NCBI RefSeq assembly: GCF_900110555.1
Contig: NZ_FOEE01000010.1
Coordinates: forward strand, 62,001 to 126,000
Length of the DNA: 64,000 bases
DNA from: Trujillonella endophytica
Lineage (GTDB): Bacteria > Actinomycetota > Actinomycetes > Mycobacteriales > Geodermatophilaceae
Direction of reading: 5' to 3'
Positions 22,580-31,192 of the stretch are shown here, one piece after another; position 1 is the stretch's first letter; every line of letters starts with the position of its first letter. The position numbers were made by a program, and so were the translations under genes. A model generated the notes under the pieces. The model was not told the origin of the DNA, did no database searches, and saw nothing but the letters and a program-made list of their open reading frames with translations.

Positions 22580-24534
22580 TGCGCCCATTGCTCGGTCGGC
22601 GCGGGGTGCCCCGGCCGGTTGCGGCCGTAGAGGACGACGCCGACGGCGAGCACGAGCAGGGCCGCGGCGACGGTGAAGCCCAGCCAGCCGATGGTCGGCA
22701 GCGCGATGCCGAGGGCCCCGCCCACGACCCAGGCCAGCTGCAGCATCGTCTCCGAGCGGGCGAACGCCGACGCCCGCTGGGAGTCCGGCACCTCCCGCTG
22801 GATGATCGCGTCGAGGGACACCTTTCCCAGCGCGTTGGCCACGGCCGAGACGCCGGCCACGACGGCGGCCATCCACAGGCTGAAGAAGACCGCGGCCAGC
22901 ACGGTGATGCCGGCCGCGACACCGGCCGAGATCAGCACCATCTGGTCGGGGTTGGCCTTGTGCAGCCGCGACCCGATCCCGGTGCCCAGGACGCTGCCCA
23001 CGCCGGCCGCCGCGGCGATGCCGCCGAGCGCCAGCGTCCCCTCCCACCCGTCGGCCGTGGCCTGCACGAGGAACGCGGAGAAGATCGTGAGGAAGCCGCC
23101 GAGCCCGCGCAGCGCCGAGTTGGCCCGCAGCGCCACGACGACGTGCGGGCTCACCTGCCGGCGACGCTTGCCCGCGGTGTCCTGCGGGGTGGTGGAGAGG
23201 ACGTCGGCCGGCTGCTCACCCAGCGGGATGTCGACGTGCGGGGGCAGCCGGATGGCCAGGACGCCCGCGACGGTGAAGACGATCGCGGTGGCCCACAGCT
23301 CGGGCGGGAAGCCGAACGCCCAGGCCAGCCCCGCGGCGACGCCCCCGAAGACCGCGGAGGTGAGCAGCCCGAACACCGACGTCCGTGCGTTGGCGCTGGT
23401 GAGCGACATCGCCCCCGGGAGCACCCGCGGGAGCACCGCGGCGCGCAGCACGTTGTGCGCCTTCGACAGCACCAGCACGCCGAGCGCCGCGGGGTAGAGG
23501 ATCAGGTCGTCGTAGTGGGCGGCCATCACCAGCGCCAGCACCGCCCGGCCCAGGGAGGCGCCGCCCATGGCCCACCGGCGCCCGCGCTGCATCCGGTCCA
23601 GCAGCGGACCGATGACCGGGGCGACCACCGCGAAGGGGGCCATGGTCACCAGCAGGTACAGCGCGACGTTGCTGCGCTGCGCGTCCGCGCTGGCGGCGAA
23701 GAAGAGGGTGCCGGCCAGCGAGACGGCGATCATCGCGTCGCCGGCCGCGTGCAGGGCGTTGGCCCACAGCAGCTGCGTGAGGCCGCTCTCCTCGGCGCCG
23801 TCGGCGCGGCTGGCGGCCTTCACCCGGCGGACGGCGGCACCGGTCAGCTCGCGGGAGCGGGCGACGGCCACGCGGGTCACGGTGGCGCGCTGGGCGGCCA
23901 GGGCGGCCGGCTCCGTGCCCGAGTCCGGGACCTCCTCCGGCAGGACCGACGTCTCGGCGGCCGGATCGGCGTCCGCCTCCTCGGGCCATCCCGGTGCCGG
24001 CTGCCCCGGGTACCAGCCCGCAGGCGGTCCCGGCGGGTACGCCGCGGGCGGATACGCCGCCGGTGGATAGGCAGCCGGTGGGTAGGCGCCCGGCGGATAG
24101 GCGCCCGGCGGGTAGGCGGCCGGGGGATAGGCCGCGGGGGGATAGGCGCCGGGCGGGTAGCCCGCCCCGGGGGCGGCGGGCGGGTAGCCGCCCGGAGGGT
24201 AGGACCCGGGCGGATAGGAACCCGGGGGGTAGGCGCCGATCGCGTACGGCGCCCCGTGGGGGTCGGCGCCGTACGGCGGCTGCCCGTAGGGACCCGGAAC
24301 CGGGGGCGCGCCCGCCGTCGGCCGGCCGTAGGGATCCGGGCCGGCCGGGGCGGGGGCCGGGGTGGCGCCGGCCGCAGCGGACTCGCCGGGCAGGCCGGCG
24401 TCGGCCGCGGGCATGGGCTTCGTCGCCGAGCGCGGGCGCGCCACCGGGGCGGTGTCCGGAGGCCCGGTCACCGGGGGTGCCGACCGACGGCGCAGCAGAC
24501 CGCGGCGCGGACCGGGCGGCGGAGAGGCGGGCAC
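22576..24534 (-). CDS. MFS transporter with N-terminal Tyr-Pro-Pro repeat tail
   Basis: A 652-residue protein. The first 200 residues are cytoplasmic, low-complexity and Pro/Gly/Tyr-rich, with 13 Tyr-Pro-Pro units near residues 100-175. Residues 210-650 are a 12-helix MFS domain (LWANALHAAGDAMIAVSLAG, then IGPLLDRMQRGRRWAMGG, the loop 2-3 motif). Substrate unknown. Translation is coupled to the DUF2771 lipoprotein through GTGA, suggesting one envelope system. Start GTG at 24534 with CACCAT 6 bases upstream; a GTG at 24552 is possible. The tail might scaffold proteins or phase-separate; inference only. Confidence 0.85.
   Translation of the reverse strand: MPASPPPGPRRGLLRRRSAPPVTGPPDTAPVARPRSATKPMPAADAGLPGESAAAGATPAPAPAGPDPYGRPTAGAPPVPGPYGQPPYGADPHGAPYAIGAYPPGSYPPGSYPPGGYPPAAPGAGYPPGAYPPAAYPPAAYPPGAYPPGAYPPAAYPPAAYPPAAYPPGPPAGWYPGQPAPGWPEEADADPAAETSVLPEEVPDSGTEPAALAAQRATVTRVAVARSRELTGAAVRRVKAASRADGAEESGLTQLLWANALHAAGDAMIAVSLAGTLFFAASADAQRSNVALYLLVTMAPFAVVAPVIGPLLDRMQRGRRWAMGGASLGRAVLALVMAAHYDDLILYPAALGVLVLSKAHNVLRAAVLPRVLPGAMSLTSANARTSVFGLLTSAVFGGVAAGLAWAFGFPPELWATAIVFTVAGVLAIRLPPHVDIPLGEQPADVLSTTPQDTAGKRRRQVSPHVVVALRANSALRGLGGFLTIFSAFLVQATADGWEGTLALGGIAAAAGVGSVLGTGIGSRLHKANPDQMVLISAGVAAGITVLAAVFFSLWMAAVVAGVSAVANALGKVSLDAIIQREVPDSQRASAFARSETMLQLAWVVGGALGIALPTIGWLGFTVAAALLVLAVGVVLYGRNRPGHPAPTEQWAQ
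24028..24231. repeat. Tandem degenerate 15-bp repeat (Tyr-Pro-Pro units)
   Basis: In-frame tandem repeat within the MFS gene coding for 13 units of Tyr-Pro-Pro-(Gly/Ala)-(Ala/Ser/Gly) on the minus strand. Such arrays change length by slippage, so unit number probably varies between strains. Confidence 0.8.
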
Positions 24535-24623
24535 CGCTCCATGGTGCCGCACGTCGCTGATCAGGCGGAGAAGGCGGGAGCGGCGCGCTCCGCACCGAGT
24601 CGGGGAAGAGGCGGTCGGTGCGC

Positions 24624-24629
24624 GACAAT
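24624..24629 (+). promoter_or_regulatory. -10 box for DUF3027 gene
   Basis: GACAAT ends 6 bases before the GTG at 24636. The divergent MFS start has the matching design CACCAT-6 bases-GTG, so both mRNAs may be leaderless. Confidence 0.5.
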
Positions 24630-24635
24630 GGTGCC

Positions 24636-25403
24636 GTGCCCGATACCCCGTCGTCCCCCCTGGCCGCCGCCGTCGACCTCGCGCGAGCCGCGGCCGAGGA
24701 GACCGCCGGTGACCCCGGCGTCATCGGCGAGCACCTCGGCGTCGGCTCCGACCAGACCCTCGACCCCGTCCTCGGTGAGGCGTCGACCCACTCGTTCGCC
24801 AGCAGCCTGCCCGGTTACGTCGGCTGGTTCTGGGCGGTCACCATCGCCCGCGCCGCCGGCGAGGAGACCGTCACCGTCGACGAGGTCGTGCTGCTCCCCG
24901 GGGACCAGGCGCTGCTCGCACCGGCCTGGGTGCCGTGGCACGAGCGGCTGCGCCCCGGTGACCTCTCGGTCGGCGACGTGCTGCCCAACACCGAGGACGA
25001 CCCCCGGCTGGTACCCGCCTACACCACCGACGACGACGCGGCCGACGACCTCGAGGCCCGCGCCGTGGCCCAGGAGATCGGCCTCGGCCGCGAGCGCGTG
25101 CTGTCCCGGGAGGGCCGGTCGGGTGCGCTGACCCGCTGGAACGAGGGCGAGTTCGGGCCGCGCTCGCCCATGGCCCGGCACGCGCCCGGCCACTGCGGCA
25201 CCTGCGGGTTCTTCCTCCCGCTCGCCGGGTCGCTGCGCGGTGCGGCCGGTGCGTGCGGCAACGCCTACGCCCCCGCGGACGGCCGCGTGGTGACCGTCGA
25301 CTACGGCTGCGGCGCGCACAGCCAGGCGTCGCTCGTCGTCCAGGAGGCCACCGAGGTCGTGCACTCCGCGCGCTACGACACCTCGGACTTCGACCTCATC
25401 TGA
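24636..25403 (+). CDS. DUF3027 domain protein
   Basis: A 255-residue actinobacterial DUF3027 protein of unknown function. The conserved core is STHSFASSLPGYVGWFWAVT near 51-70. A C-terminal Cys cluster (GHCGTCGFF, then GACGNAY and YGCGAHSQ) looks like a metal site. An acidic linker DDDAADDLEA lies between. Divergent from the MFS/lipoprotein operon, as in mycobacteria (Rv0877 neighbourhood). Start GTG 24636 with a -10 box 6 bases upstream. Confidence 0.85.
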   Translation: MPDTPSSPLAAAVDLARAAAEETAGDPGVIGEHLGVGSDQTLDPVLGEASTHSFASSLPGYVGWFWAVTIARAAGEETVTVDEVVLLPGDQALLAPAWVPWHERLRPGDLSVGDVLPNTEDDPRLVPAYTTDDDAADDLEARAVAQEIGLGRERVLSREGRSGALTRWNEGEFGPRSPMARHAPGHCGTCGFFLPLAGSLRGAAGACGNAYAPADGRVVTVDYGCGAHSQASLVVQEATEVVHSARYDTSDFDLI

Positions 25404-25442
25404 GCGCGTCGATCGTCGGCGTGTGGTCGGGCCCGGCGGCGT

Positions 25443-25460
25443 GGCGAACGACCGTTCGCC
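25443..25460. terminator. Short bidirectional hairpin
   Basis: Arms GGCGAACG and CGTTCGCC with a 2-base spacer, between the convergent DUF3027 and DUF2530 genes. Confidence 0.5.
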
Positions 25461-25465
25461 GATGA

Positions 25466-25699
25466 TCAACCGTGGGTGCCGCCGCGGCGGCCGAGCTGGC
25501 CCTGCCAGCGCATGATGCCCAGGCCGAGGAACGGCAGCACGATGCCGGCGACGCACGTCCAGGTCCACACCCGGTCGACGCGGTCGCCGAGCAGGAGGAC
25601 GACCACCAGCGCCACCGCCCACAGCGCCGTGCCGGCCAGCACGACCCGGGCGGTGTCGACCCGCAGCGGGGGAGGGGCCTGCTTCGTCGGTCCGGGCAT
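25466..25699 (-). CDS. DUF2530 small membrane protein
   Basis: A 77-residue protein matching DUF2530. Two transmembrane helices: VVLAGTALWAVALVVVLLLG near 19-38 and WTCVAGIVLPFLGLGIMRWQ near 47-66, with a basic C-terminal tail. Function unknown. It lies between DUF3027 and the purine permease; the related Rv0879c keeps this position in mycobacteria. Confidence 0.82.
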   Translation of the reverse strand: MPGPTKQAPPPLRVDTARVVLAGTALWAVALVVVLLLGDRVDRVWTWTCVAGIVLPFLGLGIMRWQGQLGRRGGTHG

Positions 25700-25803
25700 G
25701 CACCGACCCTAGGACGCGGGGTCCCGGTCGGTCGTCCCGCGGCGGTCGCGGCGTGTGGCACTCTGTCGCCGCCCGTCCGGCAGATCCCACGGGGAGATGT
25801 GTC

Positions 25804-27312
25804 ATGCCCGAGAAGTCCCACCCCGCCACCGGGGACACCCCCGCCGACGTCACGACGGCGACGCCCGCGGGCACGCCGCGGCGCAGCGACGGCCCGCGCG
25901 TCCGCCCGCGCAACGGCGTCGACCGCTACTTCGAGATCAGCGCGCGGCGCTCCACCGTCGCCCGCGAGGTCCGCGGCGGCCTGACCACCTTCTTCACGAT
26001 GGCCTACATCGTGGTGCTCAACCCGATCATCCTGTCGGGAGCGGACATCGACGGGACGACGCTGCCGTTCGCCTCGGTCGCCGCCGTCACCGCGCTGATC
26101 GCGGGCGTGGTGACGATCCTGATGGGCGTCGTCGGCCGCTATCCGTTCGCGCTCGCCACCGGCCTGGGCATCAACGCCATCGTCGGCGTGTACGCGGCCA
26201 CCCAGCTGACCTGGCCCGAGATCATGGGTCTGGTCGTGCTCGAGGGCCTGCTCATCACGGCGCTGGTGCTGACCGGCTTCCGGAAGGCCGTCTTCGAGGC
26301 CATCCCGTCGCAGCTGAAGACGGCGATCGCCGTCGGCATCGGCTTCTTCCTCACCATCATCGGGCTGGCCGACGCCGGGGTCATCCGCCCGGGCAACCCG
26401 CTGATCAGCTTCGGCGTCGACGGGGAGCTGGCCGGCTGGCCGCTGCTGGTGTTCGTCGTCGGCCTGCTGCTCATGGCCGTCCTCGTCGTCCGCAAGGTCA
26501 AGGGCGCCCTGCTCATCGGCATCGTGGCGACTACCGTGCTCGCGATCATCGTCGAGGCCATCGCCGACATCGGCCCGCGCTTCTCCGACGCCGGCGAGAA
26601 CGCCCGCGGCTGGGCGCTGCAGGTGCCCGAGCTGCCCGACGACGTCGTGGCCAGCCCCGACCTCTCGCTGGTCGGCAACTTCTCGCTGTTCGGCGGCTTC
26701 GAGCGGATCGGCATCATCGCCGCCCTGCTCATCGTCTTCTCGATCATGATCGCCGACTTCTTCGACACCGTCGGCACGGTCACCGCCGTCGGCGCCGAGG
26801 GCGGCCTGCTGGACGAGAAGGGCAACCTGCCCAAGTCCCAGCCGGTGCTGCTGGTCGACTCCCTCGCCGCCGCGGCCGGCGGCGCGGGCAGCGTCTCGTC
26901 CAACACCACCTACATCGAGAGCACCGCCGGAGTCGCCGACGGAGCCCGCACGGGCCTGGCGAGCATCGTCACCGGTGCGCTGTTCCTCGTCGCGATGTTC
27001 TTCACGCCGCTGGTGGACATGGTGCCCTCGGAGGCCGCCGCGCCCGCGCTGGTCATCGTCGGCGCGCTGATGATCACCCAGATCCGGCACCTGGTCTGGG
27101 ACGACATGTCGCTGGTCATCCCGGCGTTCCTCACCATCGCGCTGATGCCGTTCACCTACTCGATCACCAACGGCATCGGCGCCGGCGTCGTCAGCTTCGT
27201 GCTGCTGCGCCTGGCGGTGGGCCGCCGCCGGGACATCCACCCGCTGATGTGGGTGATCGCGGTCGTCTTCGTCGTCTACTTCGCGCTGGACCCCATCCAG
27301 CAGCTCGTGTGA
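25804..27312 (+). CDS. NCS2 purine permease (AzgA/PbuG type)
   Basis: A 502-residue inner-membrane proton symporter for adenine/guanine/hypoxanthine. The AzgA signature LTTFFTMAYIVVLNPIIL is near residues 60-77, then GLGINAIVG near 120 and SMIADFFDTVGTV (substrate site) near 314, with SVSSNTTYIESTAG near 363. The last is the second binding segment. About 12-14 transmembrane helices. ATG start at 25804 with GGGGAG 7 bases before. It stands alone and is ended by a hairpin at 27329-27366. No purine riboswitch is visible upstream. Confidence 0.9.
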   Translation: MPEKSHPATGDTPADVTTATPAGTPRRSDGPRVRPRNGVDRYFEISARRSTVAREVRGGLTTFFTMAYIVVLNPIILSGADIDGTTLPFASVAAVTALIAGVVTILMGVVGRYPFALATGLGINAIVGVYAATQLTWPEIMGLVVLEGLLITALVLTGFRKAVFEAIPSQLKTAIAVGIGFFLTIIGLADAGVIRPGNPLISFGVDGELAGWPLLVFVVGLLLMAVLVVRKVKGALLIGIVATTVLAIIVEAIADIGPRFSDAGENARGWALQVPELPDDVVASPDLSLVGNFSLFGGFERIGIIAALLIVFSIMIADFFDTVGTVTAVGAEGGLLDEKGNLPKSQPVLLVDSLAAAAGGAGSVSSNTTYIESTAGVADGARTGLASIVTGALFLVAMFFTPLVDMVPSEAAAPALVIVGALMITQIRHLVWDDMSLVIPAFLTIALMPFTYSITNGIGAGVVSFVLLRLAVGRRRDIHPLMWVIAVVFVVYFALDPIQQLV

Positions 27313-27328
27313 CGCACCCCCGCTCGTA

Positions 27329-27366
27329 GCTCCCCTGCGGCCCCGTTCCAGGGGCGGCCGGGGAGC
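27329..27366 (+). terminator. Terminator hairpin after purine permease
   Basis: Arms GCTCCCCTGCGGCCCC and GGGGCGGCCGGGGAGC, with two internal mismatches and a short loop, starting 16 bases after the stop codon. Confidence 0.7.
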
Positions 27367-27376
27367 GGTCGTTAGA

Positions 27377-27382
27377 TAGGCT
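27377..27382 (+). promoter_or_regulatory. -10 box for MarR/MFS operon
   Basis: TAGGCT ends 7 bases before the GTG at 27390, the clearest leaderless promoter in the window. The surrounding TTAGATAGGCTA may overlap an operator for the MarR protein itself. Confidence 0.55.
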
Positions 27383-27389
27383 ACGGATC

Positions 27390-27824
27390 GTGACCCCGAC
27401 CACGCTGGACAGCGCGGCGCTCGCGCACGACCTGCGGCTGGCCGTCATGCGGTTCTCCCGCCGGCTGCGCCACCAGCGGGTCGACACGTCGGTGACGCTG
27501 ACCCACCTGTCGGCGCTGTCCACGCTGAAGCGGCACGGGGCGATGAGCCCGGGGGAGCTGGCCGGGCACGAGCGGGTGCAGCCCCCGTCGATGACGCGCG
27601 TCGTCGTGGCGCTGGAGGGCATGGGCCTGCTCACCCGCAGCCCGCACCCGACCGACGGGCGGCAGGTCGTGATCGAGCTGACCCCCGCTGCCGAGGAGCT
27701 GCTCACGGCCGAGGCGCAGGCCCGGGAGGCCTGGCTGACCGGGCAGCTCGGCGAACTCACCGAGGAGGAGCGCACCGTCCTGCGGGAGGCCGCGACGATC
27801 ATGGAGAAGCTGGCCGCTCGGTGA
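27390..27824 (+). CDS. MarR family transcriptional regulator
   Basis: A 144-residue winged-helix regulator. The DNA-binding part is GAMSPGELAGHERVQPPSMT (helices 3-4, about 50-69) and the wing is RSPHPTDGRQVVIELTP. N- and C-terminal helices form the dimer interface. The gene overlaps the MFS exporter by GTGA (27821-27824), so it most likely represses that exporter in response to a substrate. The type is that of Rv0880 in mycobacteria. Confidence 0.9.
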   Translation: MTPTTLDSAALAHDLRLAVMRFSRRLRHQRVDTSVTLTHLSALSTLKRHGAMSPGELAGHERVQPPSMTRVVVALEGMGLLTRSPHPTDGRQVVIELTPAAEELLTAEAQAREAWLTGQLGELTEEERTVLREAATIMEKLAAR

Positions 27825-29110
27825 GCGAGGGCGCCGTCGAGAGCAGGTCCCCCCAGGGGATGTTCCGGTCGCTGCGGGTGCGCAACTACCGCCTGTACGC
27901 GTCGGCCAACCTGGTCAGCCTCATCGGCACGTGGATGCAGCGCATCGGCCAGGACTGGCTGGTGCTCCAGCTCTCCGACGGCAGCGGCGTGGCGCTCGGC
28001 GTCGTCACCGCGCTGCAGTTCGCGCCCAACCTGCTGCTGAGCATGTACGGCGGCGTCCTCGCCGACCGCTATCCCAAGCGGCGCCTGCTGGTCATCACCC
28101 AGGCGCTGATGGGGCTGCTGGCCCTCGCGCTGGGCATCCTGGTGACCACCGGCGGCGTGGCTCTGTGGCACGTGTTCGTGCTGGCCGCGGGTCTGGGCGC
28201 GGTCTCGGCCATCGACGTGCCGGTGCGGCAGGTCTTCGTCTCCGAGATGGTCGGGCCCGACCTGCTGACCAACGCCGTCGGCCTGAACTCCACGATCTTC
28301 AACGGGGCGCGGCTGGTCGGCCCGGCCGTGGCCGGCCTGCTCATCGGCGCCTCGTCGGGCGACACCGGGCCCGCGTTCCTGGTCAACGCGGGCAGCTTCG
28401 CCTTCACCATCGCCGCGCTGTTCGGCATGCGCAGCGACGAGCTGAGCTCCACCCCGCCGGTCGCGCGGGCGCGGGGGCAGCTGCGGGCCGGCCTCGCCTA
28501 CACCTGGTCGCGCCCGGACCTGGTCCTCGCGCTCACGCTGGCCTTCCTCGTCGGCACCTTCGGCCTGAACACGCAGGTCACCATCGCGCTGATGGCCCGC
28601 GAGGAGTTCGGGCTCGGAGCCGAGGCCTTCGGGCTGCTCACCACGTTCTTCGCGGTCGGGTCGCTCACCGGGGCGCTGCTGTCGGCGCGGCGCAACGCCC
28701 GGCCGAGGGAGCGCTTCCTGGTGATCGCCGTCGTCGTCCTCGGCGTCATGTGCGCCGTCGCCGGCCTGATGCCCGGGTACGTCGCGTTCGCCGCGGCGCT
28801 CGTGCCGATGGGCGCGGCCGCGATGATGTTCACGGTCGCCAACAACACCTTCGTGCAGCTGGGCGCGGACCCGCAGCTGCGCGGCCGGGTCATGGCGCTG
28901 TACTTCATGTGCCTGACCGGAGGGATGCCGATCGGGGCGCCGGTCATCGGCTGGGTGGCCGAGCACCTCGGGGCACCGTGGGCGTTCGTGCTGAGCGGGT
29001 CACTGCTGGTGGTCGCCGGCCTGGGTGCGGCGGCCTGGCTGGCGCGCAGCCGGCGCCGGGCGCCCCGGGTCGGGACGGCGGACGCGCGCTCGCCGATCAC
29101 CGCGGCCTGA
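27821..29110 (+). CDS. MFS exporter (EntS-like)
   Basis: A 429-residue 12-helix major facilitator. N-terminal RNYRLYASANLVSLIGTWMQ is typical of the EntS/MFS_3 group; the motif-A loop is ADRYPKRRLL near 86. It probably exports a drug or siderophore-like compound. Translationally coupled to the MarR gene upstream, which is its likely regulator. GTG start in the GTGA overlap. Confidence 0.88.
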   Translation: MSEGAVESRSPQGMFRSLRVRNYRLYASANLVSLIGTWMQRIGQDWLVLQLSDGSGVALGVVTALQFAPNLLLSMYGGVLADRYPKRRLLVITQALMGLLALALGILVTTGGVALWHVFVLAAGLGAVSAIDVPVRQVFVSEMVGPDLLTNAVGLNSTIFNGARLVGPAVAGLLIGASSGDTGPAFLVNAGSFAFTIAALFGMRSDELSSTPPVARARGQLRAGLAYTWSRPDLVLALTLAFLVGTFGLNTQVTIALMAREEFGLGAEAFGLLTTFFAVGSLTGALLSARRNARPRERFLVIAVVVLGVMCAVAGLMPGYVAFAAALVPMGAAAMMFTVANNTFVQLGADPQLRGRVMALYFMCLTGGMPIGAPVIGWVAEHLGAPWAFVLSGSLLVVAGLGAAAWLARSRRRAPRVGTADARSPITAA

Positions 29111-29158
29111 CCCGGCGTACCCTTCCGCCACCCGCACTCCGTCGACCCGGAGGCCGCC

Positions 29159-29545
29159 ATGGTCGGCGCCCTGCTGCAGATCGCGTTGCTCACCGCGGGC
29201 CTCGTCGCGGCCTTCGCGCTGCTGGGGCTGCTCACGGCACTGTTCTGCGGCACCGTGCGGCTCCGGCCGGTCCGTCGTCGCCCGACCGACCCGGTGCACC
29301 GCCCGCTGGAGTTGGTGGCCGCGGATCTCCGGCGGCTGGCCCGGCAGCTCGCGCTCGTCCCGGCGGGGGTCCCGGTCGCCCGCCGGCGGGGACTGCAGGC
29401 CGCCTACGACGACGTGCTGGTGGAGGCCGCCGCGCTGCTCGAGGTGCCGCACGCCCTGACGCTGACGCCGCTCGGTCACGCCCGGGACGTCGAGCGGCTG
29501 CGGTTGCAGGCGGCGCTCAGGGCGGCCGGCCTGGACCCCCGCTGA
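29159..29545 (+). CDS. Membrane-anchored hypothetical protein
   Basis: A 128-residue protein. One N-terminal transmembrane helix (LLQIALLTAGLVAAFALLGL, about 5-24) with a short second hydrophobic part, then an Arg-rich cytoplasmic helix region. An ATG start with GGAGG 6 bases upstream is convincing. No family recognised. Its stop overlaps the CTG start of the next gene as CTGA, so the two are likely made together. Confidence 0.7.
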   Translation: MVGALLQIALLTAGLVAAFALLGLLTALFCGTVRLRPVRRRPTDPVHRPLELVAADLRRLARQLALVPAGVPVARRRGLQAAYDDVLVEAAALLEVPHALTLTPLGHARDVERLRLQAALRAAGLDPR

Positions 29546-30111
29546 CCGCGCCGTCCCCGCTGCGGCTGTTCGTCGCCGTCCCTCCGCCCGCGGCGGCGCT
29601 GGCGCACCTGGCGGCGGCCGTCGCGCTGCTGCGCGAGGCCGGCGGCGCCCCCGCGTGGACGGCGATCGATCGCTGGCACCTGACCCTGCTCTTCCTCGCC
29701 GCCGTGCCGCCGGGGGTGGTGCCGCCGCTGACCGAGCGGGTGGGGGAGGCGGTGGAGGCGACCCCACCCCTGATCCTGCGGCTGGCCGGGGGCGGGCGGT
29801 TCGGCTCGGTCCGGCGCCCGCAGGTGCTGTGGGCCGGCGTCGCGGGGGACGTCGCCGCGCTCGGTGCGCTGGCCGCCCGGCTGCAGGCGGCGGCCCGGTC
29901 GCTGCGGCTACCGGTGGAGGACCGGCCGTTCCGACCGCACCTGACCCTGGGGCGCTGGCGCCCGGGCCGCCCCGCCGACGGCGCCCTGGCCGACCGGCTC
30001 GCCGGCTACGCGGGGCCGACGTGGCCGGTCGAGGAGGTCGCGCTGATGCGCAGCACCCTCGGGCCGGCGCCGCGGCACGACCGGCTGGCGGGTTGGGCGC
30101 CGGGCAGGTGA
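29542..30111 (+). CDS. thpR: RNA 2',3'-cyclic phosphodiesterase (ThpR, 2H family)
   Basis: A 189-residue 2H-superfamily phosphodiesterase that opens 2',3'-cyclic phosphates (historically 2'-5' RNA ligase). The two catalytic His-x-Thr motifs, HLTLLFL and HLTLGRW, are both present; the N-terminal strand LRLFVAV is intact. No ATG, GTG or TTG lies near the natural N-terminus: the first in-frame candidate would lose the first HLTL. The best start is CTG at 29542, giving LTAPSPLRLF and overlapping the previous stop as CTGA. It ends near a palindrome at 30133-30166. Confidence 0.85.
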   Translation: MTAPSPLRLFVAVPPPAAALAHLAAAVALLREAGGAPAWTAIDRWHLTLLFLAAVPPGVVPPLTERVGEAVEATPPLILRLAGGGRFGSVRRPQVLWAGVAGDVAALGALAARLQAAARSLRLPVEDRPFRPHLTLGRWRPGRPADGALADRLAGYAGPTWPVEEVALMRSTLGPAPRHDRLAGWAPGR

Positions 30112-30132
30112 GTTCCGCACCCAGATGCGCAC

Positions 30133-30166
30133 GGTGGCGGTCACCCGGGTGCGGATGACCGCCACC
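30133..30166. terminator. Hairpin between convergent genes
   Basis: Arms GGTGGCGGTCA and its exact complement with a 12-base loop. The flanking GCACGGTGG resembles the arm of the long palindrome at 34178-34234. Suits a bidirectional terminator for thpR and the aldo/keto reductase gene. Confidence 0.6.
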
Positions 30167-30195
30167 AGGCTTATCGGGGCGCTTTCCGGCGCGTC

Positions 30196-31164
30196 CTACC
30201 AGGCGTACTCCTCGGGGGCCGGCCGGTAGCCCGGGAAGATCTCGTCGAGGCGGGCCATGGTGGCGCCGTCCAGGCTGATGTCGAGCGCGCGCAGGCCGCC
30301 CTCGAACTGCTCCATCGTCCGCGGCCCCACGATCGGCGCGGTCACGCCTGGCCGGTGCAGCAACCAGGCGACGCCGACGTCGGCGGGCGCGGAGCCGAGC
30401 TCGCGGCACAGCGCCTCGTAGGCCTCCAGCGCCGGGCGGTGCCGCTCGATCTGGCGGCGCACCCGGTCGTCCCGGCGGCGGTCACCGGCCGACTCGTCGA
30501 GCACCCCGGCGAGCAGGCCGCCGGCCAGCGGGCTCCACGGGATGATCCCGATGCCGTGGTGCTCGGCGGCGGGCAGCACCTCCAGCTCCACGTGCCGGGT
30601 GAGCAGGTTGTAGTGCGACTGCTCGCTGACCAGGCCCTGGGAGCCCCGGCGCGCGGCGACCCCGTTGGCGGTGGCCAGCTGCCAGCCGGCGTGGTTGGAG
30701 GAGCCGACGTAGACGACCTTGCCCTGGGCGACGAGGGTCTCGCAGGCCTGCCAGATCTCGTCCCAAGGCGTGGCCAGGTCGACGTGGTGGAACTGGTAGA
30801 GGTCGATCCAGTCGGTCCGCAGCCGGCGCAGCGACGCCTCGCAGGCCCGCACGATGTTGCGGGCGGAGAGGTGCTGGTCGTTGGGCCAGTCGCTCATCGT
30901 GCCGTAGACCTTCGTGGCCAGCACGGTCTTCTCCCGGCGCTCGTCCCCGTGCGCGAACCAGGTGCCGATGACCTCCTCGGTGCGGCCCCGGCCGTTGCTG
31001 CGCCCGTAGACGTTCGCGGTGTCGACGAAGTTCACGCCCTCGGCCAGCGCGCGGTCCATGATCGCGTGCGAGTCGGCCTCGGTCGTCTTCCAGCCGAAGT
31101 TCATCGTGCCCAGGCAGAGGCGGGAGACCGTCAGGCCGCTGCGCCCCAGGTGCGTGTACTCCAT
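30196..31164 (-). CDS. Aldo/keto reductase
   Basis: A 322-residue NADPH-dependent TIM-barrel oxidoreductase. N-terminal MEYTHLGRSGLTVSRLCLGT, catalytic Asp/Tyr in FVDTANVYGR near 46-55, Lys in LATKVYG near 83 and His in YQFHHVD near 124. All four catalytic residues (Asp, Tyr, Lys, His) are present. NADP-binding loop GPRTMEQFEGGLRAL near the end. Substrate unknown. ATG start at 31164, divergent from the thioesterase with 28 bases between. Confidence 0.92.
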   Translation of the reverse strand: MEYTHLGRSGLTVSRLCLGTMNFGWKTTEADSHAIMDRALAEGVNFVDTANVYGRSNGRGRTEEVIGTWFAHGDERREKTVLATKVYGTMSDWPNDQHLSARNIVRACEASLRRLRTDWIDLYQFHHVDLATPWDEIWQACETLVAQGKVVYVGSSNHAGWQLATANGVAARRGSQGLVSEQSHYNLLTRHVELEVLPAAEHHGIGIIPWSPLAGGLLAGVLDESAGDRRRDDRVRRQIERHRPALEAYEALCRELGSAPADVGVAWLLHRPGVTAPIVGPRTMEQFEGGLRALDISLDGATMARLDEIFPGYRPAPEEYAW

Positions 31165-31192
31165 GGGGAACCACCCTGGCACCCTGGACGGC

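Noticed and set aside
24028-24231. Tandem repeats that might be a CRISPR array
   Set aside because: Units are 15 bp, contiguous, in frame and code Tyr-Pro-Pro repeats; there are no spacers or cas genes.
25700-25803. Purine riboswitch ahead of the permease
   Set aside because: The 104-base leader shows no recognisable purine or PRPP aptamer core.
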